Shown here: piece after piece, positions 10,456 through 11,548 of the stretch
Numbering within the stretch: position 1 is the stretch's first letter
Layout of the letters: the number at the start of each line of letters is the position of its first letter
NCBI GenBank assembly: GCA_026770585.1
Contig: MU646888.1
Location: forward strand, 9,586 to 21,133
Direction of reading: 5' to 3'
From: Baffinella frigidus
Lineage: Eukaryota; Cryptophyceae; Cryptomonadales; Baffinellaceae
Length of the DNA: 11,548 nt
Notes under the pieces: model-generated
What the model was told of the DNA's origin: nothing
Databases searched by the model: none
What the model saw: the letters and a program-made list of their open reading frames with translations, nothing else
Translations under genes and position numbers: made by a program

Positions 10456-10519
10456 CACACCCTAAACGCCCTCAACCCCTAAACCCCAAACCTCAAACCC
10501 TCAACCCCAAACCCTAAAT
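10456..10519. repeat. CCCTAAA/CCCCAAA/CCCTCAA short array
   Basis: About nine mixed telomere-variant units directly upstream of an exon-like fragment. Confidence 0.8.
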
Positions 10520-10523
10520 GCAG

Positions 10524-10572
10524 CTTCCGGGCGACCTCATCAGCTCCTTCGAACGCCGCCCGCTACACCACG
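10524..10572 (+). CDS. Candidate exon fragment ending AARYTT with GTAAGT donor, copy 1
   Basis: ATGCAG at 10518-10523 could be an acceptor and GTAAGT at 10573-10578 a strong donor, giving a 49-base exon. The frame FRATSSAPSNAARYTT compares with LLAPSKAARYTT at 10795-10829; the two base differences inside APS(N/K)AARYTT are at third positions (AAC/AAA, CGC/CGA). A looser relative lies at 11403-11430. The alternative SFERRPLHHG frame would need first-position changes. The family is unknown, and whether the exon is still used is not shown. Confidence 0.3.
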
Positions 10573-10675
10573 GTAAGTGAATAGATATATGGAGCCGTGA
10601 GCGTTTGACCACCAAAGGGCCTCCCTGACAGAACTGTATGCACCGCGCCAGACCCGACAAAACCGCTCATCAGTA

Positions 10676-10762
10676 GAATCTGTCCTCATAAAAAGCCGTA
10701 AGATAGCATCATTGTATGCCTAAAATAGCATACACACCCTTATCTTCGGCGTCGGAAGACTA
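10676..10762 (+). repeat. 87-bp intron-like direct repeat, copy 1
   Basis: GAATCTGTCCTCATAAAAAG, CCGTAAGATAGCATCATTGT, ATGCCTAAAATAGCATAC and ACACCCTTATCTTCGGCGTC, then GGAAGACTA. The copy at 11123-11209 has the same length with about five differences. Each lies downstream of an exon-like end with GTAAGTGAAT, so the repeat may be shared intron sequence. Confidence 0.85.
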
Positions 10763-10794
10763 CCAAACCGCCGAAAACCAAACCGCCGAAACCC

Positions 10795-10829
10795 TTTTGG
10801 CTCCTTCGAAAGCCGCCCGATACACCACG
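10795..10829 (+). pseudogene. AARYTT exon fragment, copy 2
   Basis: LLAPSKAARYTT followed by GTAATC, a weaker donor than GTAAGT in copy 1. Preceded by two AAACCGCCGAA units. Confidence 0.35.
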
Positions 10830-10840
10830 GTAATCCCCAG

Positions 10841-10914
10841 CATGGCTTTTCTGCAGAACCAGTTCCGGTGTCCGCCTATGTTGGGAGCTCGAAGAACCGA
10901 AAGGACCTAAAGGA
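10841..10914 (+). pseudogene. AYVGSSKN module, + strand copy
   Basis: Frame HGFSAEPVPVSAYVGSSKN, then RKDLKDPTDA and a stop, after CCCCAG, which could be an acceptor. Related to 5513-5588 on the other strand, but their differences do not favour third positions. Direct linkage to the AARYTT fragment 11 bases upstream suggests a common source locus. Confidence 0.35.
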
Positions 10915-10951
10915 CCCTACCGATGCTTAAGTAGCCGCGACGTCTTTTTAG

Positions 10952-11093
10952 ACTAGAGGGAGAGATTGATAACTTATTGCCAAGCAAGCAGCGTCAGCGC
11001 TGCACATGCTGCGCATTGTGCCACTTACTGTACCCCGTGTCGGCCGCGCATACGAGCATTTTCCGGATGGATTCTAACTCCACCTCCTACACG
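10952..11093 (+). CDS. Candidate internal exon, 142 bases, ALC-FRMDS module with both splice sites
   Basis: CGTCTTTTTAG (10941-10951) is a good acceptor and GTAAGTG at 11094 a strong donor. Between them one frame is open over 47 codons: LEGEIDNLLPSKQRQRC, TCCALCHLLYPVSAAHTS, IFRMDSNSTSYT. It is the only copy of the module with both splice signals; the copies at 2919-3137, 3639-3712 and 4191-4392 lack them and two are broken. The cysteine-rich middle and hydrophobic stretch are visible, but I recognise no family. The next exon would be expected to start with RLR as in 4655; I do not find it after this donor. Could be live or relic. Confidence 0.4.
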
Positions 11094-11122
11094 GTAAGTG
11101 AATCTCATCTCGGAACATACCG

Positions 11123-11209
11123 GAATCTGTCCACATAAGAAGCCGTAAGATAGCATCATTGTATGCCTAAAATAGCATGCACACCCTTATCCTCGGCGTC
11201 GGAAGACTA
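11123..11209 (+). repeat. 87-bp intron-like direct repeat, copy 2
   Basis: Counterpart of 10676-10762, here starting 23 bases after the end of GTAAGTG. Followed by GATAGCGGGACAGAATCTGT and two more ATCTGTC words. Confidence 0.85.
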
Positions 11210-11260
11210 AGATAGCGGGACAGAATCTGTCTTGTTCCGATATTAAATCTGTCACACGAA

Positions 11261-11392
11261 GGGCCCCCTCAAGCGGATCAAATCGAGTCTTGAGCGTGAT
11301 TCATTACCTTTGAGGGAACATGCGCATTCGTATCTTCCCCTGTAGGAAATGGCTGCATCGTTTGCCTCGATTTGATCGACTTAGGAGGGCTC
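11261..11392. mobile_element. 132-bp foldback element, 27-bp inverted repeats
   Basis: GGGCCCCCTCAAGCGGATCA, AATCGAG (11261-11287) pairs with the inverse at 11366-11392 with five mismatches; ATCAAATCGAG at the inner edge is perfect. No coding content. Target duplication not seen. Confidence 0.7.
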
Positions 11393-11402
11393 TGGTGGGA
11401 CC

Positions 11403-11430
11403 TGATCGCCTCTTTCGAACACCACCCCGG
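11403..11430 (+). pseudogene. Possible third relative of the AARYTT fragment
   Basis: GACCTGATCGCCTCTTTCGA followed by ACACCACC resembles GACCTCATCAGCTCCTTCGA and ACGCCGCC of 10533-10560. The frame is interrupted by TGA in the reading used for the other copies. Weak similarity. Confidence 0.25.
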
Positions 11431-11433
11431 TCT

Positions 11434-11548
11434 CAACCCCAAATCCCAAACCATAACCCCTAAACCCTAACCCCTAAATCCTAACCCCTAAACCCTAACC
11501 CCTAAATCCTAACCCCTAAATCCTAACCCCTAAATCCTAACCCCTAAA
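11434..11548. repeat. CCCCTAAAYCCTAA telomere-variant array at right edge
   Basis: Alternating CCCCTAAA and (C/T)CCTAA units with a 14-15 base higher-order period, continuing past the window end. Same C-rich orientation as the tract at position 1, so the window does not end in an opposite telomere. Confidence 0.9.

Noticed and set aside
10073-10465. 130-codon + strand frame rich in NPKPETR
   Set aside because: CCCGAAA array and GGTACC palindromes translated; only the first few codons belong to a gene-like module.
1-11548. tRNA, rRNA or complete protein-coding gene
   Set aside because: No cloverleaf with T-loop GTTCGA-type signals, no conserved rRNA segment and no long non-repetitive open frame with a start codon were found on reading both strands.

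Overview
This window looks like a eukaryotic subtelomere. It opens with 7-base C-strand telomere-type repeats (CCCCAAA with CCCTAAA at the edges), ends in CCCCTAAA-type repeats, and carries blocks of TTTAGGG-type variants throughout. TTTAGGG telomeres are known from land plants and many algae, and from dinoflagellates and chromerids among others. GT-AG style splice signals next to exon-like pieces and many short inverted-repeat transposons also fit a protist, alga or plant nuclear genome. I cannot name the species. If base 1 is a real chromosome end, this is the left arm with the centromere to the right; the C-rich orientation on the + strand agrees with that.

Layout. 1-1130: degenerate telomere tract, a telomere-associated repeat family, and foldback elements packed almost end to end (163-297, 318-422, 701-805, 808-970). 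1130-2700: more foldback elements (1164-1336, 1389-1537, 1638-1817, 2529-2690), a field of short AAGTTGACAT-type repeats and a CT microsatellite. 2265-2800: three copies of a short protein-like module ending in SDAAQC. 2919-4393: copies of a second gene-like module on both strands, pure blocks of CCATGAA and CCCTCAA, and a 137-bp duplication. 4428-5378: three foldback elements. 4655-6144: six copies of a module reading PESDA(M/L)VC, mixed with CCATAAA-type blocks. 6150-8060: long telomere-variant arrays, a perfect 19-bp hairpin, and three copies of a module reading NNGRPAVFYN. 8299-9035: two further protein-like modules around a G-rich 7-bp minisatellite. 9041-10121: an inserted foldback element, a 31-bp tandem repeat and three copies of a module containing MRKPIGTRD. 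10125-11548: CCCGAAA arrays, exon-like fragments with GTAAGT donors, an 87-bp duplication, a last foldback element and CCCCTAAA/TCCTAA repeats to the edge.

I find no complete gene, no rRNA and no tRNA. Almost all long open frames are translations of 7-bp repeats, the CT tract or palindromes, and were rejected. What does look gene-derived is a set of short fragments present two to six times each, whose differences fall mainly at third codon positions of one frame. That pattern means they descend from real exons, now scattered among telomere variants. The window reads as a graveyard or recombination zone of a subtelomeric gene family that was also a landing site for MITEs. All identities and alignments here were made by eye.
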